This document shows, piece after piece, positions 28,248 through 37,038 of a stretch of DNA of 64,000 bases. Each line of letters starts with the position of its first letter. Position 1 is the first letter of the stretch. The translations under genes and the position numbers were made by a program. The notes below the pieces were generated by a model, which saw only the letters and a list, made by a program, of their open reading frames with translations, searched no databases and had not been told where the DNA came from. This DNA is from Geoalkalibacter sp. (GTDB taxonomy: Bacteria > Desulfobacterota > Desulfuromonadia > Desulfuromonadales > Geoalkalibacteraceae). Location of the stretch: NCBI RefSeq assembly GCF_030605225.1, contig NZ_JAUWAV010000009.1, positions 21,227 through 85,226 on the forward strand, read 5' to 3'.

Positions 28248-28607
28248 CTAGAAGCGATAGCAAAAATAATCCGAGGCGCTGTAATCGAACAGGGAGACGG
28301 TGTTGTCCAGCACATGGCCGCTGAAATGGCAGCCGCTCTGATGGTCGAAGCCGTCAAACAGCCGCCCGTGGACGCTGAAGCACAGGTGTTGGCCGGTTTC
28401 GGTCAGAATGCAGAAGTTGGCTCCCTGGGGGTCGCGTTTCACCTTGCAGTTTCTTTCCGGACCGTGCTTGAAAACGTGTTGAAAGAGCAGGTTCTCCTCT
28501 CCCTTGAGGCTTTTTTCCCGCGAACGGTCATAGAGAACCCTGATGCTTTGATTGCCGATGACCGAACCCGCCAGATACGCCAATCTCGCCCGTTTGTCCG
28601 CGTTCAT
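28248..28607 (-). CDS. Conserved hypothetical small protein with DxxxGCHFSG-type motif
   Basis: 119 residues beginning MNADKRARLAYLAGSVI, with AAGGAGGAGAAGG just before the ATG; a 20-codon upstream extension is Arg-rich and is rejected. The C-terminal half shows strand-rich repeats ending in aromatic/acidic pairs: FDGFDHQSGCHFSG and SLFDYSASDYFCY. This suggests a small beta structure in which similar units recur about 20 residues apart. No signal peptide and no membrane helix. Similar small proteins occur in Geobacter relatives (recollection, not checked). The upstream DNA (28660-28790) is markedly AT-rich. Function unknown. Confidence 0.62.
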   Translation of the reverse strand: MNADKRARLAYLAGSVIGNQSIRVLYDRSREKSLKGEENLLFQHVFKHGPERNCKVKRDPQGANFCILTETGQHLCFSVHGRLFDGFDHQSGCHFSGHVLDNTVSLFDYSASDYFCYRF

Positions 28608-28779
28608 CCTTCTCCTCCTTCGCACTGCGTGTTTTCGTCCTCGGCCCCCGTGGCCGCGGATCGACACGAAATTCTCTTTATGGAAAATAATGTCATATGT
28701 GGATTTAAAATAATGTATACAGAATATTTCTGAAAAAGCAAGAAAGGGGAAAAAATTCCTGAAATGATAAATCGTGAAA

Positions 28780-28810
28780 AGAAAAAAGGGCGCCGGCGGC
28801 GCCCTTTTTC
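28780..28810. terminator. Bidirectional intrinsic terminator
   Basis: Perfect stem GGGCGCC-GGC-GGCGCCC (28788-28804) with A6 on the left and T5 on the right. It mainly ends the minus-strand outer-membrane protein gene. Confidence 0.85.
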
Positions 28811-28826
28811 ATGGTGTGGGGAAAAT

Positions 28827-30335
28827 TTAGAAGTCGATGCTCAGCATGGCGGCGAGTCGTGCTTCACGAGGGATGTCATCGCCATCGAACTCTTCCTTCT
28901 CGGTGGCCACGGCGCCGGCCAGATCCAAGCGCAGGGCCCAGAGGTTCAGGCCCAGGCCCGCGGTGTAGACCCAGTCGATGTCGCTGTTCGCCAGGTTCTT
29001 GTAGGCGCCGGCGCGCAAAGCCAGCACGCGGAAGGCATCCCATTCCAAGCCGAAGGACGCATAACGGGTCTTGTAGGAAGAGAAGGTCGTGCCGTTTTCC
29101 GTGAGATCGAGATCCGCCGCCAGGGTCAGGGTGGTGAAGGGGATGAAGGCCACTCCCGCGCGCACCTGGGGATCGAGGCGCGTATCGCTGACGGTGGTGG
29201 TGACCGTTTGGCCGTTGGAGAGGGTCGTGGTTTTGGTGAATCCGTCGAATTTGGGGGCGTTGAGATTGCGGCCCACCAGGCCGAAATTGACGTATTTGTA
29301 GCGGCCGAGCAGACCCAAATCGATGCCGAAATTGGCCGATTGGTTGTAATCGTCGTCCATTTGGCGGATGACCTCGTCAGTGTTGTCATCGAAGACAAAG
29401 ATTTGTGTGCCGTAAACCCGGCCCAGCATGAATTTCAGGCTGGCGCCCAAAGACCAGTTCTCGTTGAGTGCGTGGCCGTAGCTGAGGGGAATTTCCATGA
29501 GTCCGAAGCCATCAAGGGCGACGGTGGTGCGATTGTTTTTCAAGGCAGTTGCTGCATCGCCACCGGGCTCATTCGCGGCAGCTACCAGCAGGTCGACGCT
29601 CTGCTGGGCCTGATCGGGGCGTATGCCCTGCTGGCGTGCCAGAAAATCCACGCGCTGGATGGCGGTTTGATCAAAATTAGCCGCTGCCAGCTGCGCCTGC
29701 TGTTCAGCAGTGAAGAGCAGTGTTGCACCATCATTGCCGGTGATTTCGGGAAGAGCGCTGATGTCGGCGCCCAGATTGCCGTTGATGCCAAAATTCTCGC
29801 TGTCGATTTCAACCACGCGCCCAGTGCCTTGCACATAGGTGCGCACACCCATGCCAAAACGGCCGATGCGCGCTCCCAATCCGGCGTTTAGATCCGCAGT
29901 GATGGCGTTGCCGGGATCATCGAGACCGGACAAGCCACCAACAATCTCCACCAGATCCTGCAGGTCGCTTTGGCTTTGGACGCCTGTGCTGAGGCGGTCA
30001 ATATCCATATTGGCGAGGGGATCGAGATACTTGCCGAACTCGTTGTGCAGGCGATAGCCCAGACCGGCGTCAAGATCGATGCCCCAGAACTTGCGGCCGC
30101 AATCATTGTTGTCGCAATCAAAGCGCTGACCCTGCTCGTCGCGCAGGTTGAAAAAGCCGAAGGCCGCCGGGTTGTAGTACTGAGCGGTGGTGTCGGTGAC
30201 CGCCGCGACGCCCGCGCCGCCCATGCCGAGGGCGCGTGGCCCGACGGGTACGAAATCCTGGGCCGCGACCGGCGCCGAGGCCAAACCGCAAGCCAGGGCG
30301 GTGGCGGCTACGATTGTTTTTTTGAAAAGCGCCAT
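28827..30335 (-). CDS. TraF-like outer-membrane beta-barrel protein
   Basis: 502 residues. A signal peptide (MALFKKTIVAATALACGLASAPVAAQ) leads into DFVPVGPRALGMGGAG and DTTAQYYNPAAFGF, the opening of the TraF_2/FadL-like barrel families in this phylum. The rest alternates polar and aromatic strands and ends in a short C-terminal strand with Phe last (LAAMLSIDF), a standard barrel-assembly signal. GTGGAGGGAG precedes the chosen ATG; the 58-codon upstream extension is rejected. Database labels call these conjugal transfer protein TraF, but no transfer genes are near, so a transport or envelope role is more likely. It is expressed alone, with its own AT-rich upstream region and terminator. Confidence 0.82.
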   Translation of the reverse strand: MALFKKTIVAATALACGLASAPVAAQDFVPVGPRALGMGGAGVAAVTDTTAQYYNPAAFGFFNLRDEQGQRFDCDNNDCGRKFWGIDLDAGLGYRLHNEFGKYLDPLANMDIDRLSTGVQSQSDLQDLVEIVGGLSGLDDPGNAITADLNAGLGARIGRFGMGVRTYVQGTGRVVEIDSENFGINGNLGADISALPEITGNDGATLLFTAEQQAQLAAANFDQTAIQRVDFLARQQGIRPDQAQQSVDLLVAAANEPGGDAATALKNNRTTVALDGFGLMEIPLSYGHALNENWSLGASLKFMLGRVYGTQIFVFDDNTDEVIRQMDDDYNQSANFGIDLGLLGRYKYVNFGLVGRNLNAPKFDGFTKTTTLSNGQTVTTTVSDTRLDPQVRAGVAFIPFTTLTLAADLDLTENGTTFSSYKTRYASFGLEWDAFRVLALRAGAYKNLANSDIDWVYTAGLGLNLWALRLDLAGAVATEKEEFDGDDIPREARLAAMLSIDF

Positions 30336-30420
30336 GAAAAAACTCCCTCCACATTGAGATTTTGTGATTAGGGGGTTTTTATCATGTTGTTTGTTGTAGC
30401 ACAAGAAAATTTTAATAAAT

Positions 30421-31857
30421 TTAATTTTTCTCGCTGCTGCCATCAAGGCCTTGCATGAGTTGGCCGCGCAGGTCGTGCAACCCTTGGGTGATGGAGATCT
30501 TGTAGACATGGGGATTGGTCAGGCGCAGGCAGCCGGCGGGCAACCGTCGCAACTGCGCGGCACAGCGGTCGGCGGCCTGGTCGAGGCTCTCCGGCGGGAC
30601 GACCATTTCGCCCCCTTCCATGACCAGCTGATGGAGCGGTTCAAAACGCACACCGGAGGGCAGGAGTTTGTTGCGGGCGGGATTTGTCGGGTCATAAACC
30701 ACCTCGCCGACCTGGGGCGAATCGCCTTCGTGGCCGATCAGATCGAGGTGAAAGGTGCCGTCGGGTTCCACCACGCGCCAGATTTTTTTGCGGTCGGGAA
30801 GAGTGGCCTTGGCGATGTCCGAGGTCGTTTTCATCTTGGGTTTGCCATCGAGCCGCACCAGCTTGTAGACGCCGCCCAACGCGCCGCCCCCTTCGCCCTG
30901 GCAGGTGGCCAGGCGTGTGCCGACCCCGTAGATGTCGATGCGGCCGCCTTCGTTACGGATGGATTGAATCACCTCCTCGTCAAGTTCGTTGGAGGCGACG
31001 ATCTTCACCCCGGGAAAACCGGCCTCATCGAACAGGCGCCGCGCCTCGCGGCTGAGATAGGCGAGATCGCCCGAATCCAGGCGGATGCCGAGCATCTCGT
31101 GACCCTTGGCGCGCAGTTCCCGCGCGACGGTGATGGCATGAGGAATGCCGCTCTTGAGGGTGTCGAAGGTGTCGACCAGCAGCACGCAGCTGTCGGGAAA
31201 GCACTCGGCGTAGGCGCGAAAGGCGCTCAGTTCATCGGGAAAGGCCATCACCCAGCTGTGGGCGTGGGTGCCCTTGACCGGCAGGCCGAAGGTTTGCCCG
31301 CCCAGCACGTTGCTGGTGCTGCGCACTCCGCCGATGCAAGCGGCGCGAGCCACGCTCAGTCCGCCATCGGGGCCTTGGGCGCGCCGCAGGCCGAATTCGA
31401 TGACCGTGCCTTCGGGTTGCGCGGCGACCGTCAGACGCGCCGCCTTGGTCGCCACCAGGGTTTGAAAATTGATCAGGTTGAGCAGGGCCGTTTCGACGAA
31501 CTGCGCCTCGGCCAGGGTTCCCTCCACGGTGAGCAGGGGCTCGTGGGGAAACACCAGGCTTCCCTCGGGCGGCGCGCTGACCCTCCCGCGAAAACGAAAA
31601 TCCCTTAGAAAATCGATGAATTTGGTCTTGAAAATGCCGAGTCCGGCGAGATAGCGCAGATCCGCGTCGGTGAAGCGCAGGTCGCGCAGATACTCCAGGG
31701 CGGGCGCCAGGCCGGCGAACACCGCGTAGCTGCCGCGAAAGGGCAGGGTGCGAAAAAACAAATCGAAAGTCGCCGGCAGCTCATGCATGCCCTCGTCGAG
31801 ATAGCCGGCAAGCATGGTCAGTTCGTAGAGATCGGTCATCAGGGCCGGGTAGCGCAT
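30421..31857 (-). CDS. pncB: Nicotinate phosphoribosyltransferase
   Basis: 478 residues. Salvages nicotinate with PRPP (ATP-assisted) to nicotinate mononucleotide for NAD synthesis. Family elements: ALMTDLYELTMLAGY at the N-terminus, EFGLRRAQGPDGG with the catalytic-region Arg residues, GTHAHSWVMAF with the phosphoacceptor-type His, VDTFDTLKSG and IRLDSGDL. The length matches the longer bacterial class. The start lies 15 bp from the end of the upstream sirtuin gene on the same strand, so they form a transcription unit: one rebuilds NAD from nicotinate while the other consumes NAD. The nicotinamidase that would link them directly is not in the window. Confidence 0.95.
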   Translation of the reverse strand: MRYPALMTDLYELTMLAGYLDEGMHELPATFDLFFRTLPFRGSYAVFAGLAPALEYLRDLRFTDADLRYLAGLGIFKTKFIDFLRDFRFRGRVSAPPEGSLVFPHEPLLTVEGTLAEAQFVETALLNLINFQTLVATKAARLTVAAQPEGTVIEFGLRRAQGPDGGLSVARAACIGGVRSTSNVLGGQTFGLPVKGTHAHSWVMAFPDELSAFRAYAECFPDSCVLLVDTFDTLKSGIPHAITVARELRAKGHEMLGIRLDSGDLAYLSREARRLFDEAGFPGVKIVASNELDEEVIQSIRNEGGRIDIYGVGTRLATCQGEGGGALGGVYKLVRLDGKPKMKTTSDIAKATLPDRKKIWRVVEPDGTFHLDLIGHEGDSPQVGEVVYDPTNPARNKLLPSGVRFEPLHQLVMEGGEMVVPPESLDQAADRCAAQLRRLPAGCLRLTNPHVYKISITQGLHDLRGQLMQGLDGSSEKN

Positions 31858-31872
31858 GGCGCCTCCTAGGCG

Positions 31873-32706
31873 CTAGAGGGTGGCGAGGGTGCGGGCGATG
31901 CCTTCCAGGCCGGTCAGGCCTCCGCAACTCAGGCTGAGATGGGGCGCCGCAATTTGCCCCTCGCGGGGATTGATGCGGATGACCTTGGCGCCGTAGCGAT
32001 AGCCGAGTTCCTCGCTGAGATAGCGGATGGTGGGAATCGCCGTGCCCGCGCCCATCTCCACCACGGCCAGGCGCTCATCGCGGTGATCGCAGAGAAAGGC
32101 GTCGAAGTTGTGCTCCTGTCGGCGCGTGCGGTCGCTGAGCCAGGAAAAATCGCTGAACATGAGGATATTGGGGCGCGCCGTGCCGCCGCAGTGGATGCAG
32201 CGGGGAATCGTTTGGGCGCGCATGGTGTTAAGATCGACGTCGATCTGTTCCTGATTGGGCCAGATGGCACTGCCGCAGGGTTCGAGGCACTGCAGGTGGT
32301 GAATGGAGCCATGCACCTCGAGGATTTTCGCCTCGTCGAAGCCGGCCTTCTGAAACTGCCCATCGACGTTGGAGGTCACCACGAAATGGTCCAGTTGGAA
32401 GCGGGCGATCCATTCCAGCAGCAGGGCAAATCCGGCGTGGGGCAGGGTTTTTCGGTAAAGGTTGGTGCGATGGCCGTAGAAACCCCAGCCGAAGGCCGGA
32501 TCGCTGCGGAAGTGATAGGGATTGGCGGCATCGACGAAGCTCAGGCCGAGCCGCTCGTACATGGGATAGGCCTTCCAGAAGCCGTGGTCGCCGCGAAAGT
32601 CGGGCAAGCCGGAATCCACGCCCATGCCGGCACCGGCGGTGATGACCAGGGCCTCGGCCTCGGCGATCGCCTTGGCCGCTTCACGGAATCTGTCCTCAAG
32701 ATTCAT
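31873..32706 (-). CDS. Sir2-family NAD-dependent protein deacylase
   Basis: 277 residues. The NAD-binding motif GAGMGVDSGLPDFRG is at the N-terminus (GAGxSxxSGIPxFR in the family, with Met-Gly-Val replacing the usual Ser-containing stretch). TSNVDGQFQKAGF and catalytic His in EVHGSIHHLQC follow. The zinc knuckle uses C in HLQCLEPCG and CIHCGG further on. It removes acyl groups from lysines, yielding nicotinamide and O-acyl-ADP-ribose. It is cotranscribed with pncB, which fits NAD recycling. GAAAGGGGGAAAGCC precedes the start. Substrate proteins cannot be inferred; the insert length and motif changes suggest a bacterial subgroup away from CobB. Confidence 0.9.
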   Translation of the reverse strand: MNLEDRFREAAKAIAEAEALVITAGAGMGVDSGLPDFRGDHGFWKAYPMYERLGLSFVDAANPYHFRSDPAFGWGFYGHRTNLYRKTLPHAGFALLLEWIARFQLDHFVVTSNVDGQFQKAGFDEAKILEVHGSIHHLQCLEPCGSAIWPNQEQIDVDLNTMRAQTIPRCIHCGGTARPNILMFSDFSWLSDRTRRQEHNFDAFLCDHRDERLAVVEMGAGTAIPTIRYLSEELGYRYGAKVIRINPREGQIAAPHLSLSCGGLTGLEGIARTLATL

Positions 32707-32825
32707 GGCTTTCCCCCTTTCATCGGCGGTGGAATTCCCGGGACGCAGACGAAGGGCTAATTCCCCCTCCAGGCGGCTTTCGGCTTTGATCCGCGTTGAT
32801 CCTGAAAATCCGCGTCCCCAAGTCT

Positions 32826-33311
32826 TTATGAAATCGCCACACTGACGGCTACCGGTTTAAGCACGCGCAGCAGGTCGTTCGGAGTGATCTCGACGAGAAA
32901 GCCGCGCTTGCCGCCGTTGATGTAGATGCGCGGCAACTCGGCGATGCTTGCTTCCATATAGACCGGCATGGCTTTGCGTACGGCAAAGGGCGAGGTGCCG
33001 CCCACCAGATAGCCCGTATGGCGGTGGGCCGCATCGGGGGCGCAGGCGCTGACGCCGCGTGCGCCGATCTGCCGGGCCAACTCCCGGGTCGACACCTGGC
33101 GATCGCCGTGCATGAGGACGATCAGAGGGTTTTTCCCATCATCTTCCATGATCAGGGTCTTGATCACCGCATGCTCATCCACGCCCAGTTCCCGCGCCGA
33201 GACGGCGGTGCCGCCCTTTTCCTCGTAGGTGTAGAGACGGGGGATGAAGTCGACGTTTTCCTGGCGCAGCAGGCGCACGGCAGGGGTGACGGGGGTTTTG
33301 TCCTTGGCCAT
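32826..33311 (-). CDS. ybaK: Cys-tRNA(Pro)/Cys-tRNA(Cys) deacylase YbaK
   Basis: 161 residues, single YbaK/EbsC domain. It hydrolyses mischarged Cys-tRNA(Pro), acting in trans to prolyl-tRNA synthetase. Visible family features are VTPAVRLLRQENVDF, the conserved lysine in VIKTLIMEDDG, and YLVGGTSPFAVRKAMPVYMEASI with the GxxSPxG-type loop. Full length, no fusion. No close functional partner is adjacent. The start MAKDKTPVTPAV fits the family. Confidence 0.93.
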   Translation of the reverse strand: MAKDKTPVTPAVRLLRQENVDFIPRLYTYEEKGGTAVSARELGVDEHAVIKTLIMEDDGKNPLIVLMHGDRQVSTRELARQIGARGVSACAPDAAHRHTGYLVGGTSPFAVRKAMPVYMEASIAELPRIYINGGKRGFLVEITPNDLLRVLKPVAVSVAIS

Positions 33312-33373
33312 AAGAAATCCTGCAAATCAGGGAAGACGGATTCTCCCGTCCTCGCGCATCCAGGCGTTTTGTC

Positions 33374-34129
33374 CTAAAACCACGACCAGACAAGGCCGAG
33401 CAGACTCAGCACCACCAGGGCCGTGCAGAAGATCGCAAGGCCCTTGAGCAGGGGAGCGATGCGGCGCTGGGCGGGAAAGCGCACGGGCATGAGCAGGCCG
33501 AGGATCGCTCCGCCGACGGCCCCGCCCAGGTGGCCGGCGTTGTCCGCGCCCACCAGCAGGCCGAAAATAAACGCGAACACCGCCCACTGAGCCATGAAGT
33601 TGCGCATTTGGATGGCGATGGAGGTGCCGATGCGGTGGTAGTAAGCCACGGAAAAACCGATCAGCCCGAACAGCGCTCCCGAAGCGCCGACCACCGGCGT
33701 CATGGGGTGCCAGAACAGACCGGCGAGAGTGCCGGTGATGGCGGTAAAGACGTAGAGGACGATGAAGGGCGCCTTGCCGATTTCAAATTCCAGGCGCGGC
33801 CCCACCATGTAGAGCACCACCATGTTGAAGGCCAGGTGAATCAGGCCGCCGTGGGTGAAGGCGTAAGTGATGCAGCGCCACCACTGGTTCTGATTGAGGA
33901 CCAGGGGCCAGAACTGAGCGCCCCAGTGAACGAGCAACTGAGTCGGCGGACTCATGATGGCTTTCATCTGCAAGCCCATGACCGTGCCGTGCAGCACCAT
34001 GAGGGTGAAGAGAATCAGGTTGATGAAAATCAGGGTGCGGGCCACGGACAGATCCTCGGATCGTCCACTGCCGGAGAGATAGCGTTTGAACGTGCGTTGC
34101 CAGGTCACCAGTAAGAACTCCTTTTTCAT
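33374..34129 (-). CDS. Rhomboid-family intramembrane serine protease
   Basis: 251 residues with about seven membrane helices. The catalytic serine lies in VVGASGALFGLIG (GxSG), the catalytic histidine in NAGHLGGAVGGAILG, and the conserved HxxxN helix is seen in HLAFNMVVLYMVGPRLE. The protease cleaves membrane-anchored substrates within the bilayer; its substrate is unknown. The ATG at 34129 is chosen because the protein-like sequence begins MKKEFLLVTWQRTF; the frame stays open upstream but is not protein-like there. It lies alone between ybaK and a divergent nitrilase gene. Confidence 0.92.
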   Translation of the reverse strand: MKKEFLLVTWQRTFKRYLSGSGRSEDLSVARTLIFINLILFTLMVLHGTVMGLQMKAIMSPPTQLLVHWGAQFWPLVLNQNQWWRCITYAFTHGGLIHLAFNMVVLYMVGPRLEFEIGKAPFIVLYVFTAITGTLAGLFWHPMTPVVGASGALFGLIGFSVAYYHRIGTSIAIQMRNFMAQWAVFAFIFGLLVGADNAGHLGGAVGGAILGLLMPVRFPAQRRIAPLLKGLAIFCTALVVLSLLGLVWSWF

Positions 34130-34280
34130 GCGAGGATGCCCAAAGACTACCCCAGGGCCTGGAAATCGGCAAGGCGAAGCTGGTGCTGTCCGCCATTTTG
34201 GCCCTGGGCGCGGTGGCGCGGGGCGAGTAAACTGGTTTCTGATGTAGCGGGAGTTTTTCCCTGGATGAAAGGAGCAGAGA

Positions 34281-35093
34281 ATGCGCGTCGCCTGTGTGCA
34301 AATGTGTTCCGGGGCCGAGGTTGCGGTCAATCTTGATGCGGCCGCGACACTTCTGGCGGAGGCAGCAGGCCAGGGGGCGCGGCTGGCGCTGCTGCCGGAA
34401 AATTTCTCCTTCATGAGCCCCGATTCCAGTCTTAAGCGCGGGATCGCGGAAGAGGTCGGACCTGCCGTGGTGCTGCCCTTTCTCGCCGAGATGGCCCGTC
34501 GCCACGCCCTCTATGTGGTCGGAGGCTCGCTGCTGTTGGCCGGCAAGGAGGGCAAGCTGCGCAACGCCTGCCCGGTGTTCGCTCCGGACGGGAGTTGCCT
34601 GGCGGTTTATGACAAGATCCATCTCTTCGATGTCGATCTGCCCAACGAGAGCCACCGTGAGTCCGAGCTGATCGAACCCGGCGTCGAGCCGCGGGCGGTG
34701 GATATCGAGGGGTGGCTCCTGGGGCTGAGCATCTGCTACGACCTGCGTTTTCCCGAGCTTTATCGTCGGTATGCCCGGGACGGCTGTCAACTGCTCAGCG
34801 TGCCCTCCGCCTTTACCGTTCCCACCGGGCAAGCTCACTGGGAGATCTTGCTGCGCGCCCGCGCCATCGAAAACCAGGCCTATGTGCTGGCCCCCGCCCA
34901 GGGTGGAATCCATCCGGGCGGGCGGCGCACCTGGGGGCATACCCTGATCATCGACCCCTGGGGCACGGTTCTCGCCGAATTGCGCGAGGCGCCGGCGGGA
35001 CAGGGCGGCGTGGTGTTGGCGGATCTGGATGCGCAGCGCCTGTGGGAGGTGCGTGGCCGCCTGCCGGCGCTCGGACATCGGCGCCTGGACTAG
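34281..35093 (+). CDS. Carbon-nitrogen hydrolase (nitrilase superfamily, Nit1/Nit2-like)
   Basis: 270 residues. The Glu-Lys-Cys triad is visible: Glu in LLPENFSF, Lys in YDKIHLFDVD, Cys in SICYDLRFPELYR. The last motif and overall length are those of the Nit1/Nit2 branch, which hydrolyses deaminated glutathione or omega-amides (2-oxoglutaramate). AAAGGAGCAGAG precedes the start. Which amide is used here cannot be read from sequence. It follows the divergent rhomboid gene by about 150 bp and is followed by the L,D-transpeptidase with its own promoter. Confidence 0.93.
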   Translation: MRVACVQMCSGAEVAVNLDAAATLLAEAAGQGARLALLPENFSFMSPDSSLKRGIAEEVGPAVVLPFLAEMARRHALYVVGGSLLLAGKEGKLRNACPVFAPDGSCLAVYDKIHLFDVDLPNESHRESELIEPGVEPRAVDIEGWLLGLSICYDLRFPELYRRYARDGCQLLSVPSAFTVPTGQAHWEILLRARAIENQAYVLAPAQGGIHPGGRRTWGHTLIIDPWGTVLAELREAPAGQGGVVLADLDAQRLWEVRGRLPALGHRRLD

Positions 35094-35112
35094 AAAAAAC
35101 CGCGGCCTGCCC

Positions 35113-35140
35113 TTGGGATTAGGGAATTTTTCCCTATAAT
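35113..35140 (+). promoter_or_regulatory. Promoter of the L,D-transpeptidase gene
   Basis: TATAAT at 35135-35140 is a perfect -10; TTGGGA at 35113-35118 with a 16-bp spacer is a fair -35. The start codon is about 85 bp downstream. Confidence 0.55.
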
Positions 35141-35225
35141 TAAACCCATGGCGCAAGAAAATCCCTTTGCCGTGGGCGGCAAACAAAGTAGAATTGTTTG
35201 AGGTTTTTAATTTTGTGGGGCATTT

Positions 35226-36950
35226 ATGAACCGTCTTCGGTACCCTTTACTTCTTTCCGCAATCTTGACCTTGATGCTGGCCCTTGTGTCCCGCTCCGCG
35301 CCGGGTGAGCCCATATCGCAGGGCGCGGGGGCGCCAATTCAGGACCTTTTGATCGGCGCCCCCAAGGTCGGGCTCGTCGTGGGCGAGGAGAGGATCCTTC
35401 CGCATGACGAGGTGCCCACCTTTTATGCCCAGCGCGATCACGCGCCCGCCTGGTTCGACGCAGGGGCCCTCTCTCCGCAGGCGGAACCGCTGTTGTCCGA
35501 GCTGCGGGCCGCCGACCAGCATGGGTTGAATACCCAGGATTATCATCTGGCGGCCATCGCCGTCTTGCTGGCCAAGGTTCAAGGCGCGGCGCCTCAGGAC
35601 CTCCTCGCGGATTCCTTGTCGGCGGCGCAACTCGATGTGTTGCTCACCCATGCCTTTTTGCTGCATGCCGCGCGACTGACATCCGGTCAGGTCGACCCCA
35701 ATCGCCTGTTCCCCGGTGAATGGCAGGTGCAGCTGCGCAAGGCCGATGGGGTTGCGGTGCTTGGCGCCGCCCTGGCAAGCGGGCAGGTCGGCGAAGCGCT
35801 GCGCGGCCTGAGCCCTCCTCAATCGGGGTATGCCAAGCTGCGCGAGGTTTTGGGCGATTATCGGCGGATCGCCGAGCAGGGGGGCTGGCCCGAGGTGCCG
35901 GACGGCCCTACGCTGCGGCGCGGCGAGAGCGATCCGCGGGTGCCGCTGCTGCGCGAACGTTTGTGGATCAGCGGCGATCTCAAGGCGCTGCCCGAGGAGC
36001 AGGGTGACCTCTACGACGCCGAAACCGCGGCCGCCGTTTGGCGTTTTCAGCGGCGCCACGGCTTGAGCGCCGATCGCGTCGTCGGCCCCAAGACCCTCGC
36101 CGAGCTCAATCGCCCGGTGGAGGAGCGCATCCGCCAGATCGAACTCAACCTGGAGCGTTACCGCTGGCTGCCCAAGGACCTGGGGCGGCGGCATATCCGC
36201 GTGAATATCGCCGATTTTACCCTGCAGGTGATCGAAGCAGAGCAGGTGGTGATGCGCATGCCCGTGGTGGTCGGCACCCATGTGCGTAAAACGCCGGTGT
36301 TTTCCGGGCGCATGACCTATCTCGAATTCGCCCCCTATTGGGGTGTGCCGCCGACCATTCTCGCCAAGGACAAGCTGCCGCGCCTGCGCAAGGATCCCGG
36401 CTATTTCGATGCCAACCATTATGAAATCCTGCCCTGGCAAGGACCGCCCGGCGCGCGGATTCACCCCGATGACATCGACTGGCGGCGGGTGACGGCGCGC
36501 AGTTTCCCCGGCCTGCTGCGGCAGCGGCCCGGCCCCTGGAATCCCCTGGGCCAGGTGAAATTCATGTTCCCCAACGAATTTGATATCTACCTGCACGACA
36601 CGCCCGACCGCCATCTGTTCCGCCAGGCGCAGCGCACCTTCAGCTCGGGCTGCATCCGCATTCAGCGCCCAGCCGACCTGGCCCAGTACCTGCTCGAGGA
36701 CGACCCCCAGTGGGATTGCGAGCGTCTGCACCTGGCTCTCAATGCCTCCGAACCCCAGCGGGTCATGCTCCGGCGGCCGATGCCCGTGCATCTGCTCTAC
36801 TTCACCGCCTGGGTCGATGCCGAAGGGATCGTGCAGTTTCGCCGCGACCTCTATGAGCGCGACGCCGTCCTCGATCTGGCCCTGCGCAAGCATCAGGATG
36901 CCTCGCGCCTCGCGCGGCTTTCCCCTGAAGGTCCGACTCTCGGCAACTAA
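35226..36950 (+). CDS. L,D-transpeptidase of the LdtD (YcbB) class
   Basis: 574 residues. A signal peptide (LLLSAILTLMLALVSRSAPG) sends it to the periplasm. The N-terminal scaffold region (FYAQRDHAPAWFDAGALSP) is typical of YcbB-type enzymes. A peptidoglycan-binding domain follows (VWRFQRRHGLSADRVVGPKTLAELN), then a YkuD catalytic domain with HDTPDRHLF and the nucleophile Cys476 in SSGCIRIQRP. The enzyme makes 3-3 peptidoglycan crosslinks, which can bypass beta-lactam-sensitive transpeptidases. The catalytic Cys and His are intact. It is monocistronic by its own promoter and the downstream convergent hairpin. Confidence 0.94.
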   Translation: MNRLRYPLLLSAILTLMLALVSRSAPGEPISQGAGAPIQDLLIGAPKVGLVVGEERILPHDEVPTFYAQRDHAPAWFDAGALSPQAEPLLSELRAADQHGLNTQDYHLAAIAVLLAKVQGAAPQDLLADSLSAAQLDVLLTHAFLLHAARLTSGQVDPNRLFPGEWQVQLRKADGVAVLGAALASGQVGEALRGLSPPQSGYAKLREVLGDYRRIAEQGGWPEVPDGPTLRRGESDPRVPLLRERLWISGDLKALPEEQGDLYDAETAAAVWRFQRRHGLSADRVVGPKTLAELNRPVEERIRQIELNLERYRWLPKDLGRRHIRVNIADFTLQVIEAEQVVMRMPVVVGTHVRKTPVFSGRMTYLEFAPYWGVPPTILAKDKLPRLRKDPGYFDANHYEILPWQGPPGARIHPDDIDWRRVTARSFPGLLRQRPGPWNPLGQVKFMFPNEFDIYLHDTPDRHLFRQAQRTFSSGCIRIQRPADLAQYLLEDDPQWDCERLHLALNASEPQRVMLRRPMPVHLLYFTAWVDAEGIVQFRRDLYERDAVLDLALRKHQDASRLARLSPEGPTLGN

Positions 36951-36978
36951 AAAACCAGTCCCTGCATATTCCAAAAGC

Positions 36979-37010
36979 AAAACGCCGTCGCGATGCCTCG
37001 CGACGGCGCC
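36979..37010 (-). terminator. Intrinsic terminator (mainly for the phosphatase gene)
   Basis: Perfect 10-bp stem GCCGTCGCGA/TCGCGACGGC with a 4-nt loop. The minus-strand side runs into GTTTTGCTTTT. It lies between the convergent L,D-transpeptidase and phosphatase genes. Confidence 0.7.
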
Positions 37011-37038
37011 TTGAGCCCATCAATCCGCAAGTGATTCT

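Noticed and set aside
28827..30335. Conjugation role for the TraF-like protein
   Set aside because: No other transfer genes; the family label is a weak guide.
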